Below, piece after piece: positions 1-9,197 of a DNA stretch of 51,820 bases. The notes below the pieces were generated by a model. That model worked only from the letters and a program-made list of their open reading frames with translations, was not told the DNA's origin and did no database searches. Position 1 is the stretch's first letter; each line of letters opens with the position of its first letter. Source of the stretch: Betaproteobacteria bacterium (GTDB lineage Bacteria > Pseudomonadota > Gammaproteobacteria > Burkholderiales > SG8-41); assembly GCA_028291945.1 (NCBI GenBank), contig JAQGNH010000521.1, positions 1-51,820 of the forward strand, in the 5' to 3' direction. Made by a program: the position numbers and the translations under genes.

Positions 1-426
1 AAATCCATCGGGCGTGGGAAAGGCGACTTCTTTACCATCGAGATCGTGCAGGTCTTTTACGGGCGAGTCGCGGAGCACGATGATTTGTCCGCGAATGCCG
101 GGCCCCGTCGGGCGTGCGATCACGCGGTAACCGAGCCGCTCTCTGTCGGGCGTAAAAAAATGGTTCGTAAAGACAAAATCGTATATGCCCGTCTCCGCCT
201 TCGCCGTATTTTCCTGCGACGTTTTGTTCAGCTTGAGCTCCAGGGGCACGCCGCTCTTTTCACCGACGTAGTGCAGAATCGGATTCCAGTACTGCGCGGT
301 CAGCGCAATGGACCGATGGTTCAAGACGTTGAAGGAATAAACCTGTTCACTGGCAAGCACTGACGAGTGTGCGCATAGGATCAGGGTCAAGCCCAGTCCG
401 GCGCGCTTGAGTATGTTCAATAGCAA
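1..426 (-). CDS. PhnD-like ABC transporter substrate-binding protein, N-terminal part
   Basis: The first 142 codons are present; the rest runs off the left edge. The start is a TTG at 426, preceded by GGAG with six bases between, and no ATG fits. Residues 1-24 form a signal peptide (KRAGLGLTLILCAHSS core, cut near VLA-SEQ). The mature part shows the phosphate/phosphonate-binding pattern: a YSFNVLNHRS opening, a YWNPILHYVGEKSG helix, YDFVFTNHFF in the middle and VKDLHDLDGKEVAFP towards the end. It should be a periplasmic receptor for an oxyanion-type ligand. No permease or ATPase lies beside it in the visible sequence. The ligand cannot be told from this fragment. Confidence 0.8.
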   Translation of the reverse strand, partial: MLLNILKRAGLGLTLILCAHSSVLASEQVYSFNVLNHRSIALTAQYWNPILHYVGEKSGVPLELKLNKTSQENTAKAETGIYDFVFTNHFFTPDRERLGYRVIARPTGPGIRGQIIVLRDSPVKDLHDLDGKEVAFPTPDGF

Positions 427-646
427 GGGTGTCTCCGCAGACGTTCGTTCAAAGCATGTTCTTGTGGCAGAAAGATACACTGGCAGGTGAGTGCGAAGCG
501 ACAACACCCCGCGCTAGCATGTGATCTACCTCTCATTGTCGGTTGATCTCGAGGTGTTTAGACTACGGCCAGGCACGCGCGAAGTACCCGCGCCCAAGAA
601 CGTGCGGTCACGCGAAGCTGTTCGATTGGATGAACGAGGAGAAAGT

Positions 647-1633
647 ATGTTCAGGTCCGTGAGGTTCGCCGCCGCTTTGGCGCTTTCGTGCGTGGGATCG
701 CTCGCTTCTGCGCAGACGGCGACCACAACACAGAGTTATCCAAACAAGCCTATCCGCGTCGTCGTACCGTTCGCAGCGGGTGGTCCTATCGACATCATGA
801 CGCGCCCCCTCGCGCAAAAGCTCAACGAAGCTATGAGCAATCCGGTCTTGGTCGATAATCGCGCCGGCGCGAACGGCATCATCGGCACGGATAGTGTCGC
901 GAAATCGCCCCCCGACGGCTATTCGCTGGCGGTCGCTTCCGGGGGAACGCATGCGATAGGTCCACACGTCTACGCCAAGCTGCCTTATGACGTGTTCAAG
1001 GATTTCACGCCCGTGAGTCTGTACGTCACGATGGCTGAGCTGCTCGTGGTACATCCGGCGTTGCCCGTCAGGTCGGTCAAAGAGCTCGTAGCGCTGGCGA
1101 AGGCACGGCCTAATCAACTCAACTTCGGCTCGTCGGGCACCGGCGGAACGCCGCATCTTGCGGCCGAGCTCTTGAAGAGCGCAGCAAAAATCGAGATGGT
1201 GCATGTCCCGTACAAAGGGATGGGTCCCGCAACCATGGACCTTATTGCCGGACAGTTGCAGCTCGTCTTCGCTGACCTGCCCGTGCTGCTGGAGCAGGTG
1301 AAAGCCGATAAGGTGCGCGCGTTAGCGGTTGGTACGGCCAAGCGCTCGGCGAATCTGCCGAACGTTCCGACAATGGCCGAGGCCGGCTTTCCACAGATCG
1401 AAGCGTACAACTGGTACGCGCTGTTTGCGCCGGCCGCCACACCGAAGCAGATCATCACCAGGCTCAACGCCGAAATCGCAAAAGTGATGAGCAACGCTGC
1501 GGTCAAGAGCTTCACGCAGAATCAAGGGGCGGAAGCGGTGGGCAGCACGCCCGAGGAGCTTGGGGCCATACACAAGCGTGAGTTCGACAAGTGGGGCGCC
1601 ATCGTGAAAGCTGCCGGCATCAAGCCTGAATAG
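647..1633 (+). CDS. Bug/TctC family periplasmic substrate-binding protein (1)
   Basis: This 328-residue protein is the receptor type of tripartite tricarboxylate transporters, a periplasmic binder of carboxylates. The ATG at 647 has GAGGAG five bases upstream and gives a clean signal peptide (residues 1-22, cut at LASA-Q). Family marks are YPNKPIRVVVPFAAGG (31-46), D49, VDNRAGANG (69-77), PPDGY (88-92), a KLPYD segment, HVPYKG and the closing helix ending AGIKPE. The length is normal. The gene reads away from the PhnD-like gene, with about 220 bp of shared upstream DNA, and faces the next Bug gene tail to tail. No TctA/TctB partner is nearby; the ligand is unknown. Confidence 0.9.
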   Translation: MFRSVRFAAALALSCVGSLASAQTATTTQSYPNKPIRVVVPFAAGGPIDIMTRPLAQKLNEAMSNPVLVDNRAGANGIIGTDSVAKSPPDGYSLAVASGGTHAIGPHVYAKLPYDVFKDFTPVSLYVTMAELLVVHPALPVRSVKELVALAKARPNQLNFGSSGTGGTPHLAAELLKSAAKIEMVHVPYKGMGPATMDLIAGQLQLVFADLPVLLEQVKADKVRALAVGTAKRSANLPNVPTMAEAGFPQIEAYNWYALFAPAATPKQIITRLNAEIAKVMSNAAVKSFTQNQGAEAVGSTPEELGAIHKREFDKWGAIVKAAGIKPE

Positions 1634-1676
1634 GCGGCGGTACCTTCACGTGCCGCTGCGCTGCGTGCCGTGCGTG

Positions 1677-1808
1677 TCAGGATGCGTAAGTAAACCGCCG
1701 CACCGCATCCTGATTCAGCTTCAGCCGCAGGGCGGGAGCCTTCGGCGCGACCAACGATACCTTCGGCGCGCCGCGAAGAACGCTCACTTTCACGGTTTCG
1801 CTCTTCAT
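1677..1808 (-). CDS. Possible 43-residue ORF coupled to the upstream Bug gene
   Basis: The ATG at 1808 overlaps the TGA stop of the leftward Bug gene (ATGA), which would allow translational coupling. The product would be basic and low in complexity (begins MKSETVKVSVLRGAPK, ends VRRFTYAS) and has no recognisable domain. The DNA contains a direct repeat, ccttcggcgcg, twice within 35 bases. It could be a small leader-like protein, a remnant of a longer gene, or chance. No homology can be checked here. Confidence 0.25.
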   Translation of the reverse strand: MKSETVKVSVLRGAPKVSLVAPKAPALRLKLNQDAVRRFTYAS

Positions 1809-2767
1809 TCGATCTTGATCCCTGCTCGAGCGACGACTTTGCGCCAGATGTCGATCTCTTTGCGAATCTGTTCGTACAGTTGCTCCGGCGTCCCGCCAGC
1901 GGGCGATACCCCATCGGCCTGCAGCTTCTCTTCCATCTCCCTCGGCTTGAGCGCTTGATTCACCGCCATGTTGATGCGATCCACCACAGGGCGCGGTATA
2001 CCCTTCGGACCGATTAGCGCTTGCCAGTTGGTGACCTCATAACCTGGCACGCCCGACTCGGCGATCGTGGGGATGTCGGGCGCGGCAGCGAGCCGTGTCG
2101 CGGTCGTGACGCCCAGCGCGCGCACGCGGCCGGCGTTCACTTGCCTCAACCCGGTTTGCGGTGTCGCGAAGTTCAGAGAGATATTCCCGGCGATCACATC
2201 CATCAGCGCCGGCGTTCCGCCTTTATACGGAACGTGTGTCATCCTGATTCCGGCCATGTTTTCAAAAAGCGCGGTGGCCAGGTGAATGATCGCCCCTTGG
2301 CCGGTGCTCCCATAAGTGATCGATCCGGGTTTTGCTTTTGCCAAGGCGATGAATTCGCGCATGGTCCTTACGGGGAGCGACGGATGCACTACGGCAACGA
2401 GGGGACCTTTGGCAACCAGGATGATCGGTGTGAAATCCGTAAGGGCATTGAACTTGAGCGCATATAGATTGGGATTGATGCTGTAGCTTGGCGTGATCAG
2501 CGTCAGCGTATAGCCATCCGGTGCCGAGCGGATTCCCATTTCGTATCCGAGCGTGCTGCCGCCGCCCGGTCGATTATCGACGATGGTTTGCTGTCCGAAA
2601 GCTTCCGTGAGCTTGGGGCCGACGAGACGCGCAACGAAGTCGGCGCCGCCGCCAGGGGTGGAGGCGACAATGATCCGAACCGGCTTGGTTGGGTATTGCT
2701 GAGCCCACGTGAGGTGTGCGGGCGGGAGGACCATCGCTGCAGCGACAGGCAGCACTTTCAGGCTCAT
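1805..2767 (-). CDS. Bug/TctC family periplasmic substrate-binding protein (2)
   Basis: I take the ATG at 2767 as start (320 residues) because it places a signal peptide at the very N-terminus (MSLKVLPVAAAMVLPP core, cut near TWA-QQ). An upstream TTG at 2872, overlapping the stop of the TAXI gene, is possible but would put 35 basic residues in front. Family marks are QYPTKPVRIIVASTPGGGADF, VDNRPGGG, APDGYTL, HVPYKGG and a closing ARAGIKIE. It is the last main gene of a leftward group MHS permease - TAXI receptor - Bug. The position implies shared expression with two other kinds of transport protein; the ligand is unknown. Confidence 0.88.
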   Translation of the reverse strand: MSLKVLPVAAAMVLPPAHLTWAQQYPTKPVRIIVASTPGGGADFVARLVGPKLTEAFGQQTIVDNRPGGGSTLGYEMGIRSAPDGYTLTLITPSYSINPNLYALKFNALTDFTPIILVAKGPLVAVVHPSLPVRTMREFIALAKAKPGSITYGSTGQGAIIHLATALFENMAGIRMTHVPYKGGTPALMDVIAGNISLNFATPQTGLRQVNAGRVRALGVTTATRLAAAPDIPTIAESGVPGYEVTNWQALIGPKGIPRPVVDRINMAVNQALKPREMEEKLQADGVSPAGGTPEQLYEQIRKEIDIWRKVVARAGIKIE

Positions 2768-2868
2768 CGCTTTCAATCCGCGCGCACGCCCGAATCCTGA
2801 ACGAATTTCGGCAGCCCTGATCAGGCGTCCCAACACGCAGGTCACTTTTCTAGGGGCTCTCTTCGAGC

Positions 2869-3780
2869 TCAATTAATGACACCGATCTCGCGCAGATACT
2901 TCAGCGTGCCTGGATGAATGATTTCGCGCCGAGGCGCTGCAGCGAGCGTGTTTGCTATGGTGGACTCACGCGCCTGCTCGAGGCGACTGCCGATGGCCGC
3001 TTCCCCTCGATGCAATGCACGCGTCAGGCGATAGGCGACATCATCGGCGAGCGTGGGTTTGGCCATGACGAACGCCCACGATCCGATGGTGGGCACCGCG
3101 GCAGTCTGACCCGCATAGCTGTCGGCGGGCAGATCGATCTGCTTGATGAACGTGTGCTTCGTGGTAATGCGTTTCAATTCGTCTGCATTGGGCGCAATGA
3201 AGCGCGCACCGGCCGTGCCTTTCGATACTGCAGTAAATCCCGGCCAGCCTACGCCGCCGCCCCACAGCGCCGCGACGCGTCCGTCGAGCACCATCGCGGG
3301 CCCGTCTGCTGCCTTGTCCAGAAGGACCGCTTTGAAATCGTTGTCGAGGTCGAGGCCTAGTCCGTCCATTGCATACCGTGCGAGCACCACGAAACCCGAA
3401 CCGCTCGCGCCCCACGCGATCGGCTTGCCCTTGAGGTCACCGATCGTGCGATACGAGCTATCCGCGCGCACGATGAACATGCCCGTGTTCGAATACATGG
3501 CGCTGAGAATCTTCAGATGAGCGGGCTTGCGGCCAATACCCTCGATTGCTTCGTAGGCCACTTCACCAGTGACTTGTCCGGTGTCGAGGGTGCCGGCTTC
3601 GAGCATCGTCACGTTTTCAGTGCTGCCTTTCGTATTGCGCGTCTGCACCGAAAGCGTCGGATCGATCTCGTTGATCGTCTCGGAAAAAGCGGCGCCATAC
3701 ACCGGAAACCCTCCGCCCGGTGTCGCGGTGCCGTGAATCACGACTGTCTTCGGCCCCGCGGCAGCACTGTCTGCAGCCAT
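2869..3780 (-). CDS. TAXI-family TRAP receptor-like protein without a signal peptide
   Basis: This 303-residue protein has the layout of TAXI solute receptors: HGTATPGGGFPVYGAAFSE (16-34), NTKGSTENVTMLEAG (49-63), an IRTIGDLKG-like segment (YRTIGDLKGKPIAWGASGSG) and a C-terminal HPGTLKYLREIGV tail typical of the family. The ATG at 3780 has GAGGAG just upstream. Going further upstream, the frame meets a TGA within about 20 codons and no hydrophobic stretch, so no secretion signal is encoded. TAXI receptors are normally exported. Either this one acts in the cytoplasm or the N-terminus has been lost. No TRAP membrane subunit lies nearby. Confidence 0.82.
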   Translation of the reverse strand: MAADSAAAGPKTVVIHGTATPGGGFPVYGAAFSETINEIDPTLSVQTRNTKGSTENVTMLEAGTLDTGQVTGEVAYEAIEGIGRKPAHLKILSAMYSNTGMFIVRADSSYRTIGDLKGKPIAWGASGSGFVVLARYAMDGLGLDLDNDFKAVLLDKAADGPAMVLDGRVAALWGGGVGWPGFTAVSKGTAGARFIAPNADELKRITTKHTFIKQIDLPADSYAGQTAAVPTIGSWAFVMAKPTLADDVAYRLTRALHRGEAAIGSRLEQARESTIANTLAAAPRREIIHPGTLKYLREIGVIN

Positions 3781-3942
3781 GAACTCTCCTCTGGAACGAT
3801 GTCGCTGAGTATCGCCTATATTATTCTGGATCGGAGATCATCGGGCAGGCTTTGAATAGCCGATTCATACGCGCGTTCATCACCCACGCGTATTCTCGAT
3901 CGTGGACGCGATCGGGTTATGAAGCGAGACCGGCGGGCGACG

Positions 3943-5274
3943 CTAGGGTTGCAGCACGCGCCCTTCGTCTTCGGTGAGATGCCCGTGCCGCCGGGTCTCC
4001 GGCATCGTGATTGCTGCAACGAGCGCTACTACCGAAAACGCGGTGACATACCAGAAGAACGCGCTTTCGTGACCGATCGATTTGAACCACAACGCCACGT
4101 ACTCTGCGGTCCCGCCGAACGCCGCGTTTGCGATCGCGTAAGAGAGCCCCACGCCGAGCGCGCGCACGTGCATCGGAAACAGCTCTGCTTTTACGAGCCC
4201 GCTGATCGAGGTGTAGAAGCTCACGCCGGCCAGCGCGGTTATGATCAGGCCGAATGCCGTCAACGGGCTCGAGACGTGTGCCAGCGCGCTCAGGATCGGC
4301 ACCGTTGCCACCGTCATGAACCCGCCAAAGCACAGCATCGAATTGCGCCGTCCGATGCGGTCCGCGAAAGCTCCGAAAGCGGGCTGCATGATCATGAAGC
4401 AGAAGAGCACTGCCGTCATCACGGAGCTCGCGGTCTTCGCGTCCATTCCAGCCGTATTCACGAGGTACTTCTGCATGTAGGTCGTGAACGTGTAGAAAAC
4501 GAGCGAGCCGCCCGCCGTAAAGCCGAGCACTGTGAGGAAGGAGCGCGGATAGCGCATGACGCCGCGGATCGTTCCCGCGTCCTTCCGCTGTCTTGCCGCG
4601 GCAGAGGTCGTCTCGGCAAGCCCGCGGCGCAGGTAGAACGCCACCACCGCGGCGAGCGCGCCGATAAGGAATGGGATGCGCCAGCCCCAGGCCCTCAGCT
4701 CGGCCTCGGAGAGGAAGCGCTGAAGGATCACCAGCACGAGCACGGCGAGCAGCTGACCGCCGATCAGCGTCACGTACTGGAACGAGGAAAAGAAGCCGCG
4801 ATGCTGGTGCGCCGCGACTTCGCTCATATACGTCGCGCTGGTACCGTACTCGCCGCCGACCGACAATCCCTGAATCAGGCGGGCAAGCAGCAGCAGGGCT
4901 GGTGCGGCGATGCCGATGCTCGCGTACGTCGGCAGAACCGCGACCATCAGCGATCCGCCACACATCAGGATGACCGAGCTCATCATCGAGAAGCGGCGCC
5001 CGCGCTTGTCGGCGAGGTAGCCGAAAAGCCAGCTCCCGATCGGACGCATGAGGAAGCCTGCCGCGAACACGCCGGCTGCGTTCAGAAGCTGCGTCGTCTG
5101 GTCACCCTTGGGAAAGAATTCAGCGGCGAAGTAGAGCGCCGTGAACGAGTAGACGTAGAAATCGAACCATTCGACGAGGTTGCCGGACGACCCGGCTACG
5201 ATGGCGCGCACGCGTCGCGCCGTGTCCGACATGCCGGAGTGAGTGGGATGCGATTGATGGGCAAGTGTGGCCAT
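3943..5274 (-). CDS. MHS-family MFS permease (organic acid:proton symporter type)
   Basis: A 443-residue inner-membrane carrier of the metabolite:H+ symporter group (KgtP/ShiA/ProP relatives). The signature [10 protein letters not shown] lies at residues 31-40, followed by [20 protein letters not shown] in the first half, [16 protein letters not shown], and a repeat ADRIGRR loop between the halves. Twelve hydrophobic segments are apparent. The ATG at 5274 follows AGGAGG by ten bases; an ATG 18 codons further upstream is less likely. It heads the leftward group with the TAXI and Bug genes and is divergent from the next MFS gene across 99 bp. The substrate is probably a small carboxylate, by family only. 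Confidence 0.88.
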   Translation of the reverse strand: MATLAHQSHPTHSGMSDTARRVRAIVAGSSGNLVEWFDFYVYSFTALYFAAEFFPKGDQTTQLLNAAGVFAAGFLMRPIGSWLFGYLADKRGRRFSMMSSVILMCGGSLMVAVLPTYASIGIAAPALLLLARLIQGLSVGGEYGTSATYMSEVAAHQHRGFFSSFQYVTLIGGQLLAVLVLVILQRFLSEAELRAWGWRIPFLIGALAAVVAFYLRRGLAETTSAAARQRKDAGTIRGVMRYPRSFLTVLGFTAGGSLVFYTFTTYMQKYLVNTAGMDAKTASSVMTAVLFCFMIMQPAFGAFADRIGRRNSMLCFGGFMTVATVPILSALAHVSSPLTAFGLIITALAGVSFYTSISGLVKAELFPMHVRALGVGLSYAIANAAFGGTAEYVALWFKSIGHESAFFWYVTAFSVVALVAAITMPETRRHGHLTEDEGRVLQP

Positions 5275-5373
5275 GTGGACTGCGCCTCCTGACGTCAGGA
5301 GATTGCAATTTCCAGTCCGGCAGGGCATGAAGGTATGCTGCGTGACTGACGAAAAATAATAAGCGACACCCTG

Positions 5374-6510
5374 ATGACTCTGTACCTGATCGTCCTCTTA
5401 GCATTTCTAGCGCACGTGGGTTTTGCCGGCAGCCGCCTTGCGGTGCCGCTGTTTGCGGTCGATCAGGGCGCAACGCCGTTCGTCGTCGGCACCGTGGTAG
5501 CGCTTTACGCAGCACTCCCCGCCTTGCTCGCGCTACCGGCCGGGCGCATGACCGATCGTCTGGGTTTTAAAATCCCTATGCTTTTCGGCACGACCGGCCT
5601 GTTCATTGCGCTCATGCTGCCGTTCCTCTGGCCTTCGATGACTACGCTCTATTTCACCGCGTGCCTGCTCGGGCTGTCGTTCACGGTACTGCAACTCGCG
5701 ACGCAGACGCTCGCCGGCGCCATCTCAGGCCCGGCAGAACGCGCGCGTAATTTCAGTCTGCTCAGTCTCGGCTTTGCCTCAGCGAATTTCACGGGTCCTC
5801 TACTGGGCGGCGTGCTGATCGATCACATCGGCTACCCGCGGACGTTTCTGGCGCTTTCCATGCCGCTCATTCCGGCCATCGGGATGGCGGCGCTCGGCTC
5901 GCGCTGGATTCCGAATGTGCACACGCGATCGGACGCGGTGAGCGGCGGCGTTTTCGAGCTTCTCAGGATCAAGCTGTTGCGCAATACGCTGATCGCGAGC
6001 GGCATCGTATCCACGGCATGGGACGTGTATCAGTTCTTCATGCCGATCTACGGACGCGCCCAGGGGCTGTCTGCAACCGCAATCGGTGCGGTGTTGAGCG
6101 CGTTTGCCGTCGCCATCATTCTCGTGCGGCTTGTACTGCCGCTCGCGGTGAGGCATACGGGCGAAGCGCAGATGCTCACCTATTCAATGTTCGTCGCGTG
6201 TGCCGCGTTTTGCCTGTTTCCGTTCTTTCACGGTGCCTGGGCGCTCGCGGCCGTGTCGTTCTTGCTGGGGATTGGCTGCGGCTGTGGTCAGCCGCTATCG
6301 ATGACGCTCGTCTACAACGCGTCGCCGCGCGGACGCGCCGGCGAGGCGGCGGGGTTGCGGATTACCGTAAACCAGGTGACACACTTCATGATCCCGCTCG
6401 CGTTCGGCGCACTCGGCTCGGTTGCCGGCTTCTCCGCGGTGTTCTTCACGAACGCGAGCTGCCTGGTGGTGGGGGGGTATTTCAGCCTGCGCAGTCACGC
6501 GAAACTTTGA
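5374..6510 (+). CDS. MFS transporter
   Basis: A 378-residue membrane protein with about twelve hydrophobic helices and the MFS loop between helices 2 and 3 ([10 protein letters not shown]). It begins directly with a hydrophobic helix ([17 protein letters not shown]). The closest feel is to drug or sugar efflux-type MFS proteins, but no diagnostic motif fixes the substrate. It is divergent from the MHS permease and faces the M20 amidohydrolase tail to tail, with 25 bp between the stops. Confidence 0.8.
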   Translation: MTLYLIVLLAFLAHVGFAGSRLAVPLFAVDQGATPFVVGTVVALYAALPALLALPAGRMTDRLGFKIPMLFGTTGLFIALMLPFLWPSMTTLYFTACLLGLSFTVLQLATQTLAGAISGPAERARNFSLLSLGFASANFTGPLLGGVLIDHIGYPRTFLALSMPLIPAIGMAALGSRWIPNVHTRSDAVSGGVFELLRIKLLRNTLIASGIVSTAWDVYQFFMPIYGRAQGLSATAIGAVLSAFAVAIILVRLVLPLAVRHTGEAQMLTYSMFVACAAFCLFPFFHGAWALAAVSFLLGIGCGCGQPLSMTLVYNASPRGRAGEAAGLRITVNQVTHFMIPLAFGALGSVAGFSAVFFTNASCLVVGGYFSLRSHAKL

Positions 6511-6535
6511 TGCAGTACGACTTTTGGCCGAGACC

Positions 6536-7714
6536 TTAGCGATCCAGGAAGCGCTCGACGAGCCTCACCCAATAAGCGGATCCAACGGTCAGGTTGTCGT
6601 CGTTGAAATCGTAACGTGCCGTATGCAGGAGCGGCACGTCGTCGCCGTCGCCGTTGCCGATGCGCAGGAGACAGCCGGGCCGCTGCTGCAGCATATAAGC
6701 GAAGTCCTCGCTGCCCGTGATTCGGTCGATGTCCGTGACGTGATCGCTGCCGACGAGCTCTTGTGCAACCCGCCGTGCGAGCGCCGTCTCCTGCTCGGAG
6801 TTCACGAGCACAGGATGGCCTAGCTGATAATCGACTTGGGCCGTCCCACCGTAACTCATGGCGTGAGACCGGGCTAGATCGGTAATGCGTCTTTGCAGAA
6901 GCGCCCGCACGTCGTCGTCGAACGATCTGACGCTCAGGCCCAGCGTGACCTCGTCGGCGATCACATTCATCGCTTTCCCGCCGTGCATCGTCCCGACCGT
7001 CACCACCGCTGTTTTAGTGGGGTCTACGTTTCTTGCGACGACCGTTTGCAGCGCCATCACGAGGCTGGATGCGACAACGATGGGATCGACGCACTGATGC
7101 GGACGCGCCGCGTGGCCGCCGACGCCTTTCACGATGATCGTCACACGGTCGGACGCGGACATGAAAGGTCCGGAATGAAAGTGAAACGAGCGTGCCGGTT
7201 TCCCAGGCTGATTATGCAGAGCGAAGATCACGTCGCACGGAAAGCGTTCGAACAACCCGTCAGCGATCATCCGCCGCGCGCCACAGTCGATGCCGGCCTC
7301 TTCAGCGGGCTGGAAGATCAAATGAACGGTGCCCGAGAAATTACGCTTTGCAGCAAGGTGCTTTGCTGCACCGAGGAGCATCGTCGTGTGGCCGTCGTGG
7401 CCACATGCGTGCATGAGGCCTTCGTTCCTGCTCGCATACGGAAGGTCTGTTTGCTCCTTGATCGGCAGCGCGTCCATGTCGGCACGAACACCGATGCTGC
7501 GCGACCCGCTGCCCGCGTTGAGGGTTCCGACGACGCCTGTGCCCCCGACGCCCTCGGTGACCTTGAAACCCCACAGGCCGAGTTTGTCCGCAACCAGGCG
7601 CGCGGTGTTGAATTCCTTAAAGCCGATTTCCGGGTTCTGATGAAGGGTATGGCGCAACGCGAGGAGCTCATCGCGACTCGCTTCAAGGTCGTCGAGCACA
7701 GAATTAGTTTTCAC
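6536..7714 (-). CDS. M20-family amidohydrolase (hippurate hydrolase / N-acyl amino acid amidohydrolase type)
   Basis: A 392-residue metal-dependent amidase of the M20D group, which splits N-acyl or N-aroyl amino acids. Visible metal-site segments are GVRADMDALP (75-84), HACGHDGH (102-109), PAEEA (136-140) and FALHNQPG; ITGSEDFAYM near the C-terminus gives the last ligand and the catalytic region. The start is a GTG at 7714 with AGGA six bases before it. No signal peptide, so cytoplasmic. It is the last gene of a leftward operon MFS - CoA transferase - amidohydrolase (27 bp after the CoA transferase). This fits uptake, activation and hydrolysis of an acylated substrate. Confidence 0.87.
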   Translation of the reverse strand: MKTNSVLDDLEASRDELLALRHTLHQNPEIGFKEFNTARLVADKLGLWGFKVTEGVGGTGVVGTLNAGSGSRSIGVRADMDALPIKEQTDLPYASRNEGLMHACGHDGHTTMLLGAAKHLAAKRNFSGTVHLIFQPAEEAGIDCGARRMIADGLFERFPCDVIFALHNQPGKPARSFHFHSGPFMSASDRVTIIVKGVGGHAARPHQCVDPIVVASSLVMALQTVVARNVDPTKTAVVTVGTMHGGKAMNVIADEVTLGLSVRSFDDDVRALLQRRITDLARSHAMSYGGTAQVDYQLGHPVLVNSEQETALARRVAQELVGSDHVTDIDRITGSEDFAYMLQQRPGCLLRIGNGDGDDVPLLHTARYDFNDDNLTVGSAYWVRLVERFLDR

Positions 7715-7741
7715 CGCATGTCCTGACTGAATTCGGATCGG

Positions 7742-9133
7742 TTATTCCATCGTTGCTACGTTGGGTCCCGGGGTGATCTCCATTTCCGTGAGCGCTATGA
7801 CCTCTTGAGGCGTGAACCCGGGTGCGATCTCCTCGAGGACACAGCGGCCATCGCGCCAGTGAAACAGCGCGAGATCGGTCACCACGTAATCGACGCATGC
7901 CTTGCCCGTGAGCGGATACGTACACTCTCGACGCAATTTCGGCCGGCCCTTGCTGTCGGTGTGTTCCATCACGATGATCAGGTCGCCGCGCCCCGAGAGC
8001 AGATCCATTGCGCCACCGATGCCGCCTCTCTTCGCGTCCGAGGTGCTCCAGTTTGCTACGCTGCCGTTCTGATCGACCTCGTAGGCGCCGAGAATCACCG
8101 TGTCGATTCGGCCGCCGCGCGCCATCTCAAAGGACGTGACACTGTCGAAGAAAGACGCGCCGGGCCGCAGCGAAACGAATTGGCCGGCGGCGTTGTAGAT
8201 ATCGGGATCGACGTCGTCGCCGGTCACCATTTCGCCGTAGCCTAAAACGCCGTTCTCCGCATGAAGAATCACGTCGCGGCCCTGCAGATAGTTGGAGACC
8301 ATCGTCGGAATGCCCACCCCCAGATTCACATACGTGCCTTCCTTGACGAGCGCGGCCGCGCGTTTCGCAATACCGGCACGCGTGAGTGCAGGCTTGCCGT
8401 TGTAGAGGCGCGGTTTGTCGGAAGGCCGCCGCTCGGGCCGGCGCCAGGCTTTTCCGTCGACAGTCTGCGTCGTCTTTATAACGCGCGTGATGAATATGCC
8501 CGGGAGATCGATGAGCTCCGGTACGATCTCGCCCGGTTCCACGATCTCGTCGACCTCGACGATCGCGACGCGAGCGGCTTTTGCGAAACTGGGATTGAAA
8601 TTCTGGCTGCCGCCGCGGAACTGGACGTTGCCCAGACGATCGGCTCGATAGCCGCGCAGAAACGCGTAGTCGACGTGGATCGCATGTTCCAGGACATGCG
8701 GCTTGCCATCGAACTCACGGATTTCCTTTCCCTCCACGATGGCGGTGCCGACGCTCGTCGGTGAATAGAATGCCGGGATCCCCGCGCCGCCGGCGCGGCA
8801 GCGTTCAACCAGAATGCCCTGGGGCACCAGTTCGACCTCCATCTTGCCGGCGACGATTTGATCCTCGCTCGCGGTCGGTGTGCCGGGCCGCACGGAAAAA
8901 GCCGCGATCAGTTTCTTCACCTGATTGTTCTCAGCGAGGATCTGCCCGCGAGTAGCGCCGGGATCGCCGAGCGAGTTGCAGACCAGCGTCAGTTCCTTGG
9001 TGCCTTTCTCGCGCAAAGCAAGTATCAGGCTCGTGGCAAAGCGATGCCCTACACTGAAACCGGCGATTGCGATGGTGGCTCCTGCTTCGATGTCCGAGAC
9101 CGCGTGCTGCGGCGATGCGAAAACTTTGTCCAT
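7742..9133 (-). CDS. Fused alpha-beta 3-oxoacid CoA-transferase-like protein
   Basis: A 463-residue protein in which both CoA-transferase subunits are joined, as in SCOT. Residues 1-228 are the alpha part (IAIAGFSVGHRFATSLILAL, FRGGSQNFNPSFAKAA) and about 250-463 the beta part (GTYVNLGVGIPTMVSNYL). The catalytic glutamate of class I enzymes is E293 in HAENGVLGYG. The typical GFS opening (GFSVGH) replaces the GGFG of canonical alpha subunits, so the acid partner is uncertain. The ATG at 9133 follows AGAGGA by seven bases. It lies between an MFS carrier (64 bp) and the M20 amidohydrolase (27 bp), probably one transcript. Confidence 0.88.
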   Translation of the reverse strand: MDKVFASPQHAVSDIEAGATIAIAGFSVGHRFATSLILALREKGTKELTLVCNSLGDPGATRGQILAENNQVKKLIAAFSVRPGTPTASEDQIVAGKMEVELVPQGILVERCRAGGAGIPAFYSPTSVGTAIVEGKEIREFDGKPHVLEHAIHVDYAFLRGYRADRLGNVQFRGGSQNFNPSFAKAARVAIVEVDEIVEPGEIVPELIDLPGIFITRVIKTTQTVDGKAWRRPERRPSDKPRLYNGKPALTRAGIAKRAAALVKEGTYVNLGVGIPTMVSNYLQGRDVILHAENGVLGYGEMVTGDDVDPDIYNAAGQFVSLRPGASFFDSVTSFEMARGGRIDTVILGAYEVDQNGSVANWSTSDAKRGGIGGAMDLLSGRGDLIIVMEHTDSKGRPKLRRECTYPLTGKACVDYVVTDLALFHWRDGRCVLEEIAPGFTPQEVIALTEMEITPGPNVATME

Positions 9134-9197
9134 GCGGGGTTCCTCTGGGGGAAAGCTGTTTTTGCTTGGATTCAGCTGTGCGTAGTGTGCGTATAGC

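Noticed and set aside
3919-5292. Very long open frame (457 codons) on the plus strand opposite the MHS permease
   Set aside because: It is antisense to a gene with clear family motifs. The translation is Arg/His/Glu-rich without any fold signal, as expected from high-GC codon bias.
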